64,000 bases of DNA, taken from Nectonema munidae (taxonomy: Eukaryota > Nematomorpha > Nectonematoida > Nectonematidae). The stretch lies in assembly GCA_030549495.1 (NCBI GenBank), contig JAUIRK010001025.1:327501-391500 (forward strand), read 5' to 3'. The notes below the pieces were generated by a model that did not search any database, was not told where the DNA came from, and saw nothing but the letters and a program-made list of their open reading frames with translations. Below, piece after piece: positions 1 through 11,068 of the stretch. Numbering within the stretch: position 1 is the first letter of the stretch; every line of letters starts with the position of its first letter. The position numbers and the translations under genes were made by a program.

Positions 1-240
1 CCAAAACCACCCCTGTATGTTTCATGACCATCCATTTAAGCTCCTATGATGTGATGAGTCCAAATATCCTATTTTTAGCTCAAAACATTCTAATAAAACT
101 ATTATGGTGATTGGCCATTTGAAAATCGCCCAAAAGGGGGACATGATAGTACGTGTGGAAACAAGCATTTTATGCTATTTTCAGCTCGAAATACGCACGT
201 TTAAGGGTAGAAAATAAAAATCAATTTTTGCAGCAGTAAA

Positions 241-820
241 AACTACTTAAAAATACTCTATTCCGACTAATTAGCATACGCTGAGTCCATTGGTACAATT
301 TTCATGTTGATCGGACCTATAGTTCCCAAGTTACACCTTGGCACCAAGTATAACACTAAAGATATAGGAAAATATTTTTTCCTCAAATCCAATCATCTTG
401 AAAAGTTAGTATGTTAGTCAAGACGGTAAATAAAGTGTGCATGCAAAATTTCAGGCAGATAGCCCAAGTATTTCCAAAAATTGTCTTTTGGGTCTGGGGT
501 ATATAGGCTGAAATGCACTACAAAAATACTTAATCTCCTGTCAAACATAAATTATAAATATTTATATATATTATAAATACTTTTCTAAGTCAATTTTTTG
601 TGCTGATTCCATTGCCACAATTTTCAAGTTGATTGGACCTATAGTTCCCAAGATACAATTCCTCCGACTTTAACAGTAAAGATATAGGGAAATTTTTTTC
701 TTCGAATCCAATCATCCTGAAATTTATATATGCTACTTACAAGCGTATAAAAAGTGTGCATGGAAAATTTCAAGTGGATAGCTGCAGTATTTCAAAATGT
801 TAAATTTTGGCCTAATGAGG
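241..820. repeat. degenerate tandem repeat, about 305-bp unit
   Basis: Two diverged copies lie head to tail (about 281-480 and 600-810). Each carries the same ordered blocks: a 'ttgatcggacctatagttcc' type block, then 'taaagatatagg', then 'tccaatcatc', then 'aaagtgtgcatg'. A weaker third copy is at 1741-2000. No coding potential is visible. Family unknown. Confidence 0.6.
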
Positions 821-839
821 CCAAAATACACTGTCAGTT

Positions 840-1270
840 ATAGCATCCATTCCCCTATAACCATTGCGCGATTGCAGATTAATGATGGTATTTTAATAAG
901 ATTTAATGGGGATATATATTAAAGTAAATTAAATTTACTAATATAAATTTTTTTTTTAATATTAAATTCTATATTTATTCCAAAAGTTAAACATCCAATG
1001 TCAGTTATAGAAAGAAGGATTATAACCATTGCGCGATTCTATAATACTCGTGATAAATGAATAAAATTTTAAACATTTATTTATAAGTAGCATCTCTCTC
1101 AATATCATGTGTAATTTAAATTTTTACTCTTCCATATTCGCTATAATAAAAAAATGGAACTGTCAGTTACAGTAAATTAAATTACAACCATTGCGCGATT
1201 CTAAAATAATGGTGGCAATTGAATAAAACTTTACATAGTTATTCATAAGTTGTATCTTTCTATATCCATG
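840..1270. repeat. three copies of a module containing CCATTGCGCGATT
   Basis: The block 'tcagttayag' followed by 'ataaccattgcgcgatt' occurs three times (conserved core near 860, 1026 and 1188). The last two copies continue in parallel into a shared 'gaataaaa.tttaca' stretch and a 'tatc..tctctc.atatccatg' stretch. The spacing of about 160 bp suggests a decayed tandem repeat. No gene is recognised here. Confidence 0.55.
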
Positions 1271-2115
1271 TCTTATTTTCCTGACGTTCCCAAAATTTTT
1301 AGATCCTCTTCCCAAAATCTCGGGAACTATAGTATCTATCAAAAAACTGATTGCACCGTTCGAATCAGCATCTAAAACTAGCCCAGAATGCATAATATCA
1401 AAGTCGTAGATAAACGCAATGAAAAACGGCCAAAAATTAATTTGAAAATTTGGCGAAATTTGACATTGAATAGCGCGAAAAGTATAACCGATAGGATAAA
1501 ACTAATTTCAGATTCGGAATCTACGCAAAAAACTGATCCAGAATACATTAATATAAATTAAATGAATAATTTTTAATATATTTAATATTAATTCAAAAAA
1601 TGAGTATAAATACTACATATTCTTATACATATTGCATTCATTTACACTAAGTGTATACAAATCGAGGTAGCGCGTATCTATTTTCTGCGATATTTCAGCA
1701 ATTACAACTCCAATCTCGTAATTATGGATATCAAAATGTTCGTCATCGCCAGAGCTATCTAACGGTACCAGTTTCAAGTTGATCGGATTTTTGGTTCAGA
1801 TTTTAAACCGAAAAAACACTTTTTTGGCTAAAAAAGTTAAATTATTGAATATTTGGACATCTTCCAAATTAAAAAATTAATATATTAAAGTACTATCCAA
1901 TGTAAAATTTGATGCTCTTTCGAATGGCGTAGGTTAGAAGTCTGTATATAGTGTAGTTCCAGAGTTATTGGGGATTATATGTTTGAAATTTTGAAAAAAG
2001 TTGATTTCTTCGAAACTAAAAGATCGAAGATGGGCTGAAGGAGCGACAGCCACCCTACCTCCAAATTGGGGATTTTAATTGATAAGTTAAATTTATTGTG
2101 AAAATAATAAAAAAT
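1271..2115. other. intergenic, third copy of the upstream repeat
   Basis: No supported gene. 1741-2000 resembles the repeat unit at 281-480 (gttgatcggat block and a later gtgcatg-like region) but is strongly diverged. The rest is AT-rich and holds nothing recognisable. Confidence 0.45.
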
Positions 2116-2187
2116 TGACCCTGACGTGATTTGAACACGCAACCTTCTGATCTGGAGTCAGACGCGCTACCGTTGCGCCACAGAGTC
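2116..2187 (-). tRNA. tRNA-Trp (anticodon CCA)
   Basis: Reading the minus strand gives a complete 72-nt cloverleaf. The acceptor GACTCTG pairs with CAGGGTC (one G-U) with discriminator A. The D arm is GCGCAACGGTAGCGC. The anticodon stem-loop TCTGACTCCAGATCAGA places CCA in the loop. The T arm contains GGTTC-like box B (GTGTTCAAATCAC). There is no intron. Body and anticodon match the standard nuclear tryptophan tRNA. The 3' CCA is not encoded, as expected in eukaryotes. It is AT-flanked with no neighbouring tRNA. A T run follows the 3' end only weakly. Confidence 0.95.
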
Positions 2188-2489
2188 CTTATAGTGTGTA
2201 AATATTTTTTATTTATAAATGATAAAATTAGGGTGAATCTAAGGGAATAAAATAAATTAATACAGAGTAAAACTTTTATTCATGAAAAAAAGGAAACAAA
2301 AACCCTTTTAAAGAGAAATTTTCGAGCACTATTTTCCTCATGAATAAAACTTTTACTGCCTATTAATTGATAAAATTAATGTTATTACTATATGGAAATA
2401 GTAATTTTGTTCTTATTTGTAAATTTAGAAAAAAATGCTAAAATTGTAAAAAATAATTTTTTTTTATTATAAATAGGTTAGACTATACA
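2188..2489. other. AT-rich spacer
   Basis: No gene, repeat or structured element recognised between the tRNA and the hAT remnant. Confidence 0.5.
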
Positions 2490-3550
2490 GCGTAGGGCCC
2501 AACGATCTGGAGGGGGGCGAAAATTCTGGTACACATTATATTTCCAAATACTCATAATGTGCAAAGTCGTGCAGCACGGGCCTTGTGAAAGAAAAGAAGC
2601 CGATTTTACAAATACGCTTCTTTACTTTTACACGGCAGAGCATGATTAAGAGGTATTTTTTTATTGCTAACAATATGTATATTGCTTACAAAAACATAGC
2701 TCTTAGTCGTGCAGCACGACAATAACTTGTTGATATATTTTTTACTTTTTGTATAAATTGTATAATTTTTTTTGCATCTTGAATAAAATATATCTTGTAA
2801 GTTATCATATTTTGAAATTTGTAATTTTCTCAGATTTTGTCACTAACTTAAAGTTGGATCGCAATCCTATTACTCTTTTAAAATACTTAAGAAAAATCCA
2901 ATTTTAGAATCAACTTTTGCCAAGGTTTCAATTGCTCTACGATTGTTTTTAACATTGCCAGTTACCGCCTGTGAAGGTGAGCGTTCATTTTCTAAACTCT
3001 CTTTCATAAAAAACAGATTTCGTTCAACAATGACACAAAAACGACTAATTGCATTGTCTGTGATGTCGATCGAAAATGATGTTACTTCTTCAATGACGTT
3101 TGAAAATACAATTGAACGATTTTCACAAGAAAAAAACAAGAGAGCGCTCTTTAAGGTAGCTATATTTCCTTATTATAATAGATAAGTACAAAGATGATAC
3201 TATGTTTATTGTTTACTATTTGTATAATCCCATGTTTTAATCTACTTATTAGTCAGCTTTACCAAGGAATATTTTATTTACACTTAAGATTTTTGCTTGA
3301 AAAGTAACATGAAGTTCCAATATTGTTTACACTTTTTTTTATTGCACCGTAAGAGTTTGAGCGATGACCAAATTTATTTTATAGTCAAATAAGTTAGGAT
3401 TTTTCGTATCAATAAATAAGTTACATATCATTAAATTTTCTTTACCTATATTTTGTATCATTCAACTAGTAATTCCTCAAAACTTGTTTTGTATGCAAAG
3501 GGGCCTAGAATTTTTTTGTGTCGTAAGGCCTGATGAGAGACCTTAATTCG
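2490..3550 (+). mobile_element. decayed hAT DNA transposon
   Basis: The stretch contains a hAT dimerisation domain (2943-3185). It is flanked by loosely inverted ends: TAGGGCCCAACGATCTGG near 2495 and the complement of a CAGGCCTTACGACAC-like end near 3518-3535. Upstream of the reading frame no other transposase segment is readable, so this is a 3' remnant or a deletion derivative. The exact ends and a target duplication could not be fixed. Confidence 0.6.
2943..3185 (+). pseudogene. hAT transposase C-terminal dimerisation domain fragment
   Basis: The 80-codon open segment begins inside the domain (LPVTACEGERSFSKLSFIKN) and matches the typical hAT/ZMYM-type dimerisation motif: an xPVTxxxxERSFSKL core, then a K.RFRSTMTQ.RL stretch. 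The catalytic core and zinc finger are absent. The opposite strand is also open but is only a shadow. Derived from the element above; not a host gene. Confidence 0.75.
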
Positions 3551-3960
3551 GTCCTGATTATGGGTGTAAATGTTGAATTAATAAGGCAAAACAAAAATCA
3601 ATTACACTACTTTAAATTTTTCCTTTCAAGTATTGGTTTTCCAAAATTTATCCTCTGCTTTCTTTTTCAACGAGTTTTTATATACTTAAAGTGCTTTTTG
3701 GGTTTTTATGAGGCGGTAAGGAGTTGAATAAATTATAAGAGGCGCATTGCCGCAGCGAATGAAATAATGGTGTGCCACATAAGGGCACATTTTTTTCAAA
3801 AAATAAAAATCTCTATTTTCTCAAAACATGTAAGTCAACAAAATTTTGTTTAAAAAAGTTGAAGTCTGTCGGATATTTGCCAAAAATTGTCAACACTCCT
3901 TCAATTATGCTCCATTGTCTCCAGGGGCGTAGGTTAGAAGAAAATAAGGCAAAAAAGGTG
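3551..3960. other. intergenic, no gene recognised
   Basis: Short open frames on both strands (for example 3772-4026) overlap repeated sequence at 3961-4075 and show no family signature. 3921-3934 carries 'caggggcgtagg', similar to hAT ends found elsewhere in the window. Confidence 0.4.
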
Positions 3961-4075
3961 GAAAATAAAGGCACATCCTCAAAATTATTGGGGGCGAAAT
4001 TTTTTTGTTGCAATTTTCAAAATTAGTGGTCTGGAAATACCACGGGGGACCAAATATTCAAGCAATCCTTTAAAA
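3961..4075. repeat. copy of a dispersed hAT-end repeat (GCACATCCTCAAAATTATTG)
   Basis: This 115-bp stretch is a close direct copy of 10946-11056. They share 'cacatcctcaaaattattgg', 'agtggtctggaaatacc' and 'accaaatattcaagcaat'. In the second copy it is preceded by CAGGGGCGCACATCC, which looks like a hAT terminal inverted repeat. It stops abruptly at TTTAAAA where the minisatellite begins. Confidence 0.7.
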
Positions 4076-4312
4076 GGTCCTCAGACATTTCGCCCCATTC
4101 TTTTTATAAGACAATTCGCCCCATTATTTTCATAAGACAGTTCGTCCCATGGACAATTCGCCCCATTATTTTCATAGGACAATTCGCCCCACTATTTTCA
4201 TAAGACCGTTCGTCCCATGGACAATTCACCCCATTATTTTCATAAGACATTTTGTCTCATGGACAATTCGCCCCATTATTTTCATAAGACATTTTGTCTT
4301 ATGCCCAAAAAA
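4076..4312 (+). repeat. minisatellite, unit about 28-45 bp (GACAATTCGCCCCATTATTT)
   Basis: Begins with GGTCCTCAGACATTTCGCCC and then repeats 'caattcgccccattattttc' / 'ataagacagttcgtcccatgg' about six times with small variations. The same array, starting with the same GGTCCTC end, occurs in inverse orientation at 13905-14151. The two could be subterminal arrays of one large foldback-type element or of two separate copies. Confidence 0.8.
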
Positions 4313-4500
4313 ACATTTTAAAATCTAATCCTCTGAGAGCCATATATATTTTTAAATACACAAATAAATGGAAAAAGAAGACAAACAATTTTAGAGTAAA
4401 ATAACACTCTGAATTTATTTTAAACATCATTGATTGTTTTATCGAATACAACTTTTTCAAATAATGAAAAACTAAAGATAAAAATATATAATAGGATACA

Positions 4501-5301
4501 GGGGATTAGCGCGAACGCAGATCCCATCACTCAAAAATTATGCGCTCGAATTATCCACATTTGGGATAACCGTAACTAAGACATTATTCTAAGTGCAATG
4601 AACAACATCAAAGCTAGAAGGACCGCCTTAATGATCACGGTACCCTCCGCGCCAGGTAAGTATCTGTTAGGATAAAATGTTATTCTTATTAAACAAAGAT
4701 AGACTCCTATAATTATGGATTTCAAAATAGTTTCACTAGATTTTACTACATAATATATACATTTAATTATACAAAGAATTCATAATTTTTCATCTTTCTT
4801 ATAAATAAATTATATGAAAATAAAGAAACTATTTATAATTTTATGTTTATCGTGATTAAATTCTAAATTAAAAATACTTTAAAATAATGGTGGCGTTAAG
4901 ATAATTTCTTAACACTGATTTTATTTTATAAATTTTAAAATCTTGAAAATTATAATTTATAGAATGAATTTCCTAATAATGCGTTTAAATTTAATAAGTT
5001 ATTTATTTTTTATTAATATTTTATTGTTTTAAATAAAAAATTTCATTAATATAGAATAAAACATTAAATATAATCTTACTCCTCCTTTATGTTTAAATAG
5101 ATTCACCTTTTATGATATATATTGAAAATAAAGGCAGATTGAGCACTTACTTGGCGCAAAGGATACTGTGATCAACAAGGCAGTTCTTTTAGTCTTGGAG
5201 ACCTTCATTGCACTTTGATTCTCTCCCTGGTTATGATTGCCTCAAATGGGGGTACATCAAGCGCATAATTTTTGGGTGATGGGATTTGCGTTCGCGCTCA
5301 T
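4501..5301. mobile_element. nonautonomous element with about 165-bp terminal inverted repeats
   Basis: The left arm, about 4501-4668, starts GGGGATTAGCGCGAACGCAG. The right arm, about 5136-5301, read on the minus strand starts GGGATGAGCGCGAACGCAAA. They stay alignable over about 165 bp, including CCCATCAC.CAAAAATTATG, AGTGCAATGAA and TGATCAC.GTA.CCT. The interior is AT-rich and noncoding. The target duplication could not be fixed. Superfamily unknown. Confidence 0.75.
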
Positions 5302-6486
5302 CCCTTTTATCATATATATTCCAATTCACTTTATAGATTATTTTTTTCAAGAAAAAAATATTTCACAATGTTTTTACAATTTTCTTGAAATTTATATTTT
5401 AATTTATTCATAAAAGTTATGGGCCTTACTTTATATTATGGATAATATAATGCTTTTTTACAGTAAACAAATATATAAACAAACTATGAAATACAAAATT
5501 TCTTCAGTGTGGAATAACTTTTTGATTCACTATCTTGATAATAATATGAAAATTAACTCCTTTAAAGTATATTTAAAAAAATTATTCATACATACTTATC
5601 AAATTATTGTCTAGTTAATTGCTTTGCTTGTAAATATGTATATAATTTTAATTAATTCTTTAATTTTCTTTACTTTTCTAGTTTTCCTTCCTAAGCATCA
5701 TTGTACATTTAAATTATGTTGTATATAATATTTTCATAACTTATATTTCGTTTTTTTATATCGTTTATTTAGTTAGGATACCTCCAAGCGGCTTTATAGC
5801 CTTGCGAAATATCATATCGTATTCTATCTTCTGTTATATTCCATATCTATATTATTTTTTATGTGTGTATGAAAACCTTGTTATCTTCACTCTATGATAA
5901 ATAAACTTCTTCTTCAGAATAATTATATAATACAATTTTTGAATCATGTAAATAAGTTTTGTGTGTTTAACATGCTGAGCCATTTAATTATTTCTTTCAA
6001 TAATCCTTTTTACACATATTTTGTATAAATGTTACTTGAGTAAGACTGTTAACGCTTTTAATTATCTTTAAATATTTTGTAATTTGATGTAAATATAAAT
6101 TCTTTCAACTTAATTTTTTTCTATCAATAAAAAAACTTTTTTTGTCAAAATGTACGGAAATAAAAAAATTGTTACACATGGCTGTTAATTAATTTTTAAA
6201 GCGATTTTACACATTACTTATAGTTTCTTGACCTAATTATTGACATTTTTCGAAAAAAATTTCAAATGTAGAATATTCCTATTTTTGTCAAAATTAGAAG
6301 TTAAAAATGTAAAATTCATAATTTAATTTTTTATTCTAGATTTTTTTCCATCTTTTTCTTTTCAAAATATTTAATTTTAGGATCAAATTTGACTGCAATG
6401 TTCACAAGAAATTACTCTGATTCTGTCTCATTGAGATGTAATAAATGTGATAATGTTATCATGAATTGTTTTACCCTAACTGAGAA
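5302..6486. other. AT-rich spacer, nothing recognised
   Basis: About 1.2 kb of AT-rich sequence without long reading frames, repeats or RNA genes that I can identify. Confidence 0.5.
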
Positions 6487-7565
6487 TAATAATAATAAAT
6501 TTATTAATAAAAATTGGAAAAAAAAAGATAAGCATTGAATAGTGTATCGATCAAAAGTAGCATCGCATAAATTCGTTTCTGAAAGAGATCAAAGGAAGAT
6601 GGATCTTCATCGGGATGACTCCAACAGAAGTTATAAAAAAAGAGAAAAGAAAGGTCAAAGGAAGTAAAATGTTCGAGATGCACTACAGGAGAATTTGGAA
6701 GAAGAGTAAAGGCAAAAACAAACATGTCCAAGAAAATCATTCATAAGATATACACACAAATATAAAAGAAGTATTTATGTAACATAACTCAAGATATACA
6801 TAAGCATAAACACGTATTCTCATGTATACATGGATAAACATATAATATGCAAAAGAACTTTGTAAAAGAAAATACAATGCATCATAGAGTTGATCTGAAA
6901 AATATCCAGTTCAGTATCCGAAGGTGAACACATATAATTATGATACCTACAAATCAATTTATTTAATTTGTTGAGTAAAGCCTTATTTGAGGAACCCCAA
7001 ATAATATTAGCTGAAGAATTAAACTGAAAGAAGGAGGAAATTTTTATATTTGTAGAAAATGCCAGAAAAGCGGGACACCTTAGTTAGAACATTCTTGATA
7101 TGCACAGACCAAGAGCGATTACCCGTTCGATGGATTTATCATTAATTCTAAAATTAGGATTAGCAAACGCCTTGCTCCTAGTAAAAATGAAATATTTGCT
7201 TTTGTCAAAATACAAATGAATGTGATTATAATGAGACCACTGAAAAATATTAGATAAACACAAGTTAACATTGTCAACATCAGATATAGAAGACAAGTTA
7301 AAGGTTAGATCCACATCATCAGCATAGATAACTGGAGAGCAGAAATGAAGCAAAATTTTCACTAAAAATAAATAAAAACGATCCTAATATTGAACCCTGA
7401 TGTACACCAGATTTGATAAAATGTACATTAGTATTGATACTGTTATACGATACATAAAAATATCTGTCAGAGAGGTAAGATTTAAGCCAATCGTTGATAT
7501 GTGGTCTAAAGCCCTGTGATTTAGCCTATTTCAGAGAAAAACCCAACTTATTTATATGTTAATCT
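6487..7565 (-). mobile_element. LINE remnant with reverse-transcriptase core
   Basis: On the minus strand, about 7480-7370 encodes a typical non-LTR RT segment (DWLKSYLSDRYFYVSYN, then SGVHQGSILGS). 7362-7084 encodes the catalytic YADDVDL box followed by a thumb-like stretch (FDKSKYFIFTRSK). The two blocks are no longer in one frame, so the element is broken. 6740-6504 is another open piece downstream that may belong to it. The plus-strand AAT repeats at 6487-6500 sit where the 3' tail would be. The motif order fits Jockey/CR1-like LINEs; no finer family is claimed. Confidence 0.75.
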
Positions 7566-7931
7566 GTTATACATATGATATCGCATAGAAAGACTTGAAA
7601 ATATTTATAAAACATATAGCTTACAAAATTTGAAGGATAATTTGGAGTCTGAGAAATTATTATTAAAATATAAAAGTATGCATTTTAGTGCGTTACCAAA
7701 ACTGTACTTTTCAAACCAAATCAGTTAAAATGATAAAAACCGTTGGCTTAGAAAGCTTTGTTCCGATTTTTTCAACTCCTGATTAATTGTTTTTTCAATG
7801 CCGTTTCCAGTTTACTTTTTGACAACGAAAAATTCAATAAGCATTTAAGGATTCTAACATGCATTGAACTTTTTACAAATTTTGATTCATATAAAAATCC
7901 TTGGTATGTGATATTCATACCGCAATCGAGA
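7566..7931. other. AT-rich spacer
   Basis: No gene or element recognised between the LINE and the next hAT remnant. Confidence 0.4.
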
Positions 7932-9960
7932 ACAGTGTTGCCAGATCTACGAATTTATCCGTTTTTTGAGGCTAAAATAGTCCTACGGATTTTTCCAGGC
8001 GGATTTTTGACTCATCAGGTTTTTCTTTTTTTCCTACTGATTTTTCGAAAAATATTTTTGGCTTTTTAAAATCATAAAAAAAAATTTTCTTCATTTTATT
8101 TTTCTTGGTTTTAAATACTGAAATGTGAGCGCAATTTTTTAATAAAATGTATTTTTTTTATATTAATTTACACAAATAAATTTTAATTTAAATGGTTTTA
8201 TTTCAATTTTAAGACTATGTCTGATTCTGATAATTATGTTTCTGAAGTTTTTTCTCCTAAAAAACTTAAAACGAGAAAATATGATTAAACTTACAAAAAA
8301 GAGTGGGAAAAGAAATTAATTTGGCTCAGCATTTTGTATTTTATGTTCTAAGAAATTGTTGGTTGTAAGTGGTGGATTGAAAACAACCCACATCTAAAAT
8401 AACTTTTTCAGTCTCACACAAACAGGGGTGACCGTAAACATGCGGCTATTTTGTCTAGAGTATATGATCATTCTACATGTTCAGTTAAAGTAAAGTTTTG
8501 TGCTTTATTACCATGCCCAAACGCCACCGGTAAAGAGGTGTCCCGGATAATGGATCAAAAATTAAAGGCTGATGGGGTGGATTATAAGATGCTGATAGGT
8601 TGGAGCTCCTGTCATGCTAGGAAACGAAAATTGTGTCGTTTCTCGTCTAAGAAAAATGCAACAATCTTTGTTTGTTATGCATTGTGTTTCCATGTAGCTC
8701 ATCTTTGTGATTGTTATGCATCCAAAGCCCTGCCAAATCATCTTGAGGATTTGCTTGTGGATATTTACTACTTTTTTCATCGTAGCGAAAAACGAATTGG
8801 TGAGTGCAAATTTTAATAATTTTTTCTGATTTTTTCATTTGAAACCTGATTTTTTAGCTCAGTGTGAAGAGTTCCAACAATTTGTAGAAGTTGAGTCTCA
8901 TACTCTACTAAAACCTGCGCAAACCAGATGGCGGTCTCTGGAAATGTGTTCAGAAAGAATAGTTGAGCAGTGGCCAGCATTACTTTCTTTTTTTGCTCTC
9001 ATGATGAGCAAGAAGGCAATAAAAAATTCAACCAATTTTAAAACACCTGCGAAATCCCATAAACAAGGCATACTATATGTTTCTTAAAGCAGTCCTACCA
9101 ATTTTCAACCGGTTCAATGTCCTGTTTCAGGTAAAAATTTGATTATCAAAATGTTAAGATTTTAATTGATTTTACAATTATTACAAGTCGTCAAAACCCA
9201 ACATTCATACTCTTTTCTTCGAAATGGAAGTCACACTCAAATCTTTATTAGCAAGATTTATCATTCCCAAAGAAATTTACTCTAAATCAAATCCAACTCA
9301 AGTCTCCACTGAGTGGAAAAAGCTTTTGGCAGATGAGGCAGTTTTCATTGGAAGCAAAACTCGTGTTTACTGTTTTTTTCGTGTTTTCTATATAAATTTT
9401 TTTAAGTAATGTTAGAGAATTTATGTGAGAGCGGTTGAAAGATTTAAACTCAAACTTCCTTTCAAAGAACCAATTCTTAGTCATTTGCGAATACTCAATC
9501 CTAAAGAGAGAACAAAAGTCACTACTTCTTCAGGTGAGTTTGAAAGTCTTTAAACCATACTCAAATTTTTTGCGTACATTTTGTTTTCTCTTTTTTTAAG
9601 TAAATGCTTTAGTTGGAAGATTTCCTCATATCGTAAAAACTGATGAAATAGATAAACTGACTGATGAGTTTTTAGATTATCAATTTTTCAAATTTCCCGA
9701 TGGATTTAAGAATTCTTCAGGTATGGAATTACTTCAAATCTCGTTTTTATTTGCTATATCTTATGTTTTTTCGATTACAGCATGATTAACAATATAAAAC
9801 TGATAAAAGGAATCAGCTTGATTTAGATACCATCTCAGGCCTATTACACATCAAAACCAATGATCCAGGAGAACCTTGTTATAAATATCAGCCCCCAGAA
9901 AGTGTAATCAATTCTATCCCTAAGTGATGCAATATTTGAGGCAATCAAGGCAATGCAATA
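7932..9960 (+). mobile_element. decayed hAT transposon whose transposase has introns
   Basis: Starts with a hAT-like end, CAGTGTTGCCAGATCTACG (7932). Coding blocks follow in order on the plus strand. 8220-8816 reads MSDSDNYVSEVFSPKKLKT, then an RNase H-like core with LPNHLEDLLVDIYYFFHRS. 8870-9080 has KPAQTRWRSLEMCSERIVEQ. 9224-9360 reads EVTLKSLLARFIIPKEIYSK. 9420-9900 is further C-terminal sequence. The blocks are separated by about 55-75-bp gaps with GT and AG edges (for example 8800-8858 and near 9531-9600), which look like true spliceosomal introns. Several stops and frameshifts make it a pseudogene. The right end was not found. Confidence 0.75.
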
Positions 9961-10941
9961 TTTTGTGTTTTTTCATCATTTTTTTCTTATGTTACTTTTT
10001 TTTATTATAAATATTGTGTTTTCATTTTTCTATAGTTTAATTCAATTTTTTATTTTGTTTGTTGTTCTTATGTTGATTTTAGAATAAAATATAGTTTTTA
10101 GTGATTCACTATATGCAAAAAGGCACCATACTTAAAAAATTTTATAATTTGGGAAACTATTACTGAGAGATATGAAAAAATGACCTGAAAAATTTTTTTA
10201 AAAATGAAGAGCCTCGGACCACCCAAAAATTTTGGGTCTACGGATTTTTGATAAAAATAACAAATTCATCAAGGTGAAACTACAAGAAACATTTACACGA
10301 ATTCTTTACTCACTAATACATTTCTCCCCAGAGACTCAAAATACATGGAAAATTTGAAATATTCCCGCACAAACAGTGATTATAAAAATAACCTCTGACG
10401 ACATTCTTTTTTTACTCAGCTCAATTCATAAGGGCCATCAATTTATACAGCACTTCAATTGATGCTACAGCACAGTGAGAAGTAAGTAAGTTAACTAGTT
10501 CAAGAGTATAATAAAATCAAATGTATTCCAACGACTAAATTGACAGTGCAAAGAGCGTTAAAATCATCGATCAGTTTGAAAAATTTTTAAACACATGTGT
10601 AGTTTTAAAAAAAGTAAATAAAGTTTTGTTTTTTATTGTTTTTACTAATAATTATACTATTTTCATTGTTTTTACTATAATAATACTATAAAGAAATAGC
10701 TATGGCCGGCAAAGCCCTAAATGACTTTTCTCAGAAGGAAAAATTTAATGGTCATGCGAGGGTTAAACAAATAGGCCCACCAATTCAATTTTCAATCTTA
10801 CATTCCAATATAATTTTATAATTGATCTTCCTATTTGACCAATGACCACCCTATTCACATGTACCGTTTCGTAACGCAATTTTTAACCCCCAGAATTATA
10901 CCCACGGAAACTATAAGAGCTAACGGAGATATTTCGGTCAG
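9961..10941. other. intergenic, no gene recognised
   Basis: AT-rich. 10229-10245 repeats part of the upstream hAT end (GTCTACGGATTTTT) in direct orientation. Nothing else is recognised. Confidence 0.4.
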
Positions 10942-11060
10942 GGGCGCACATCCTCAAAATTATTGGGGGGCCAAATTTTTTTCTTGCAATTTTCAAAGTT
11001 AGTGGTCTGGAAATACCACGGAAGACCAAATATTCAAGCAATCGTTTAAAATAGAGTGTA
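10942..11060 (+). repeat. hAT-type end (CAGGGGCGCACATCCTC) plus body
   Basis: Second copy of the repeat at 3961-4075, here with its terminus CAGGGGCGCACATCC intact. It is interrupted at 11061-12110 by a separate complete hAT element and its target duplications. Related ends in the window are near 15283-15304 and 21167-21186 (inverted), 17915 (direct) and 36025-36041 (inverted). Confidence 0.65.
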
Positions 11061-11068
11061 TTCAGCGC

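Noticed and set aside
4076-4312. CRISPR array
   Set aside because: Units are contiguous variants of one minisatellite without unique spacers, in a eukaryotic genome.
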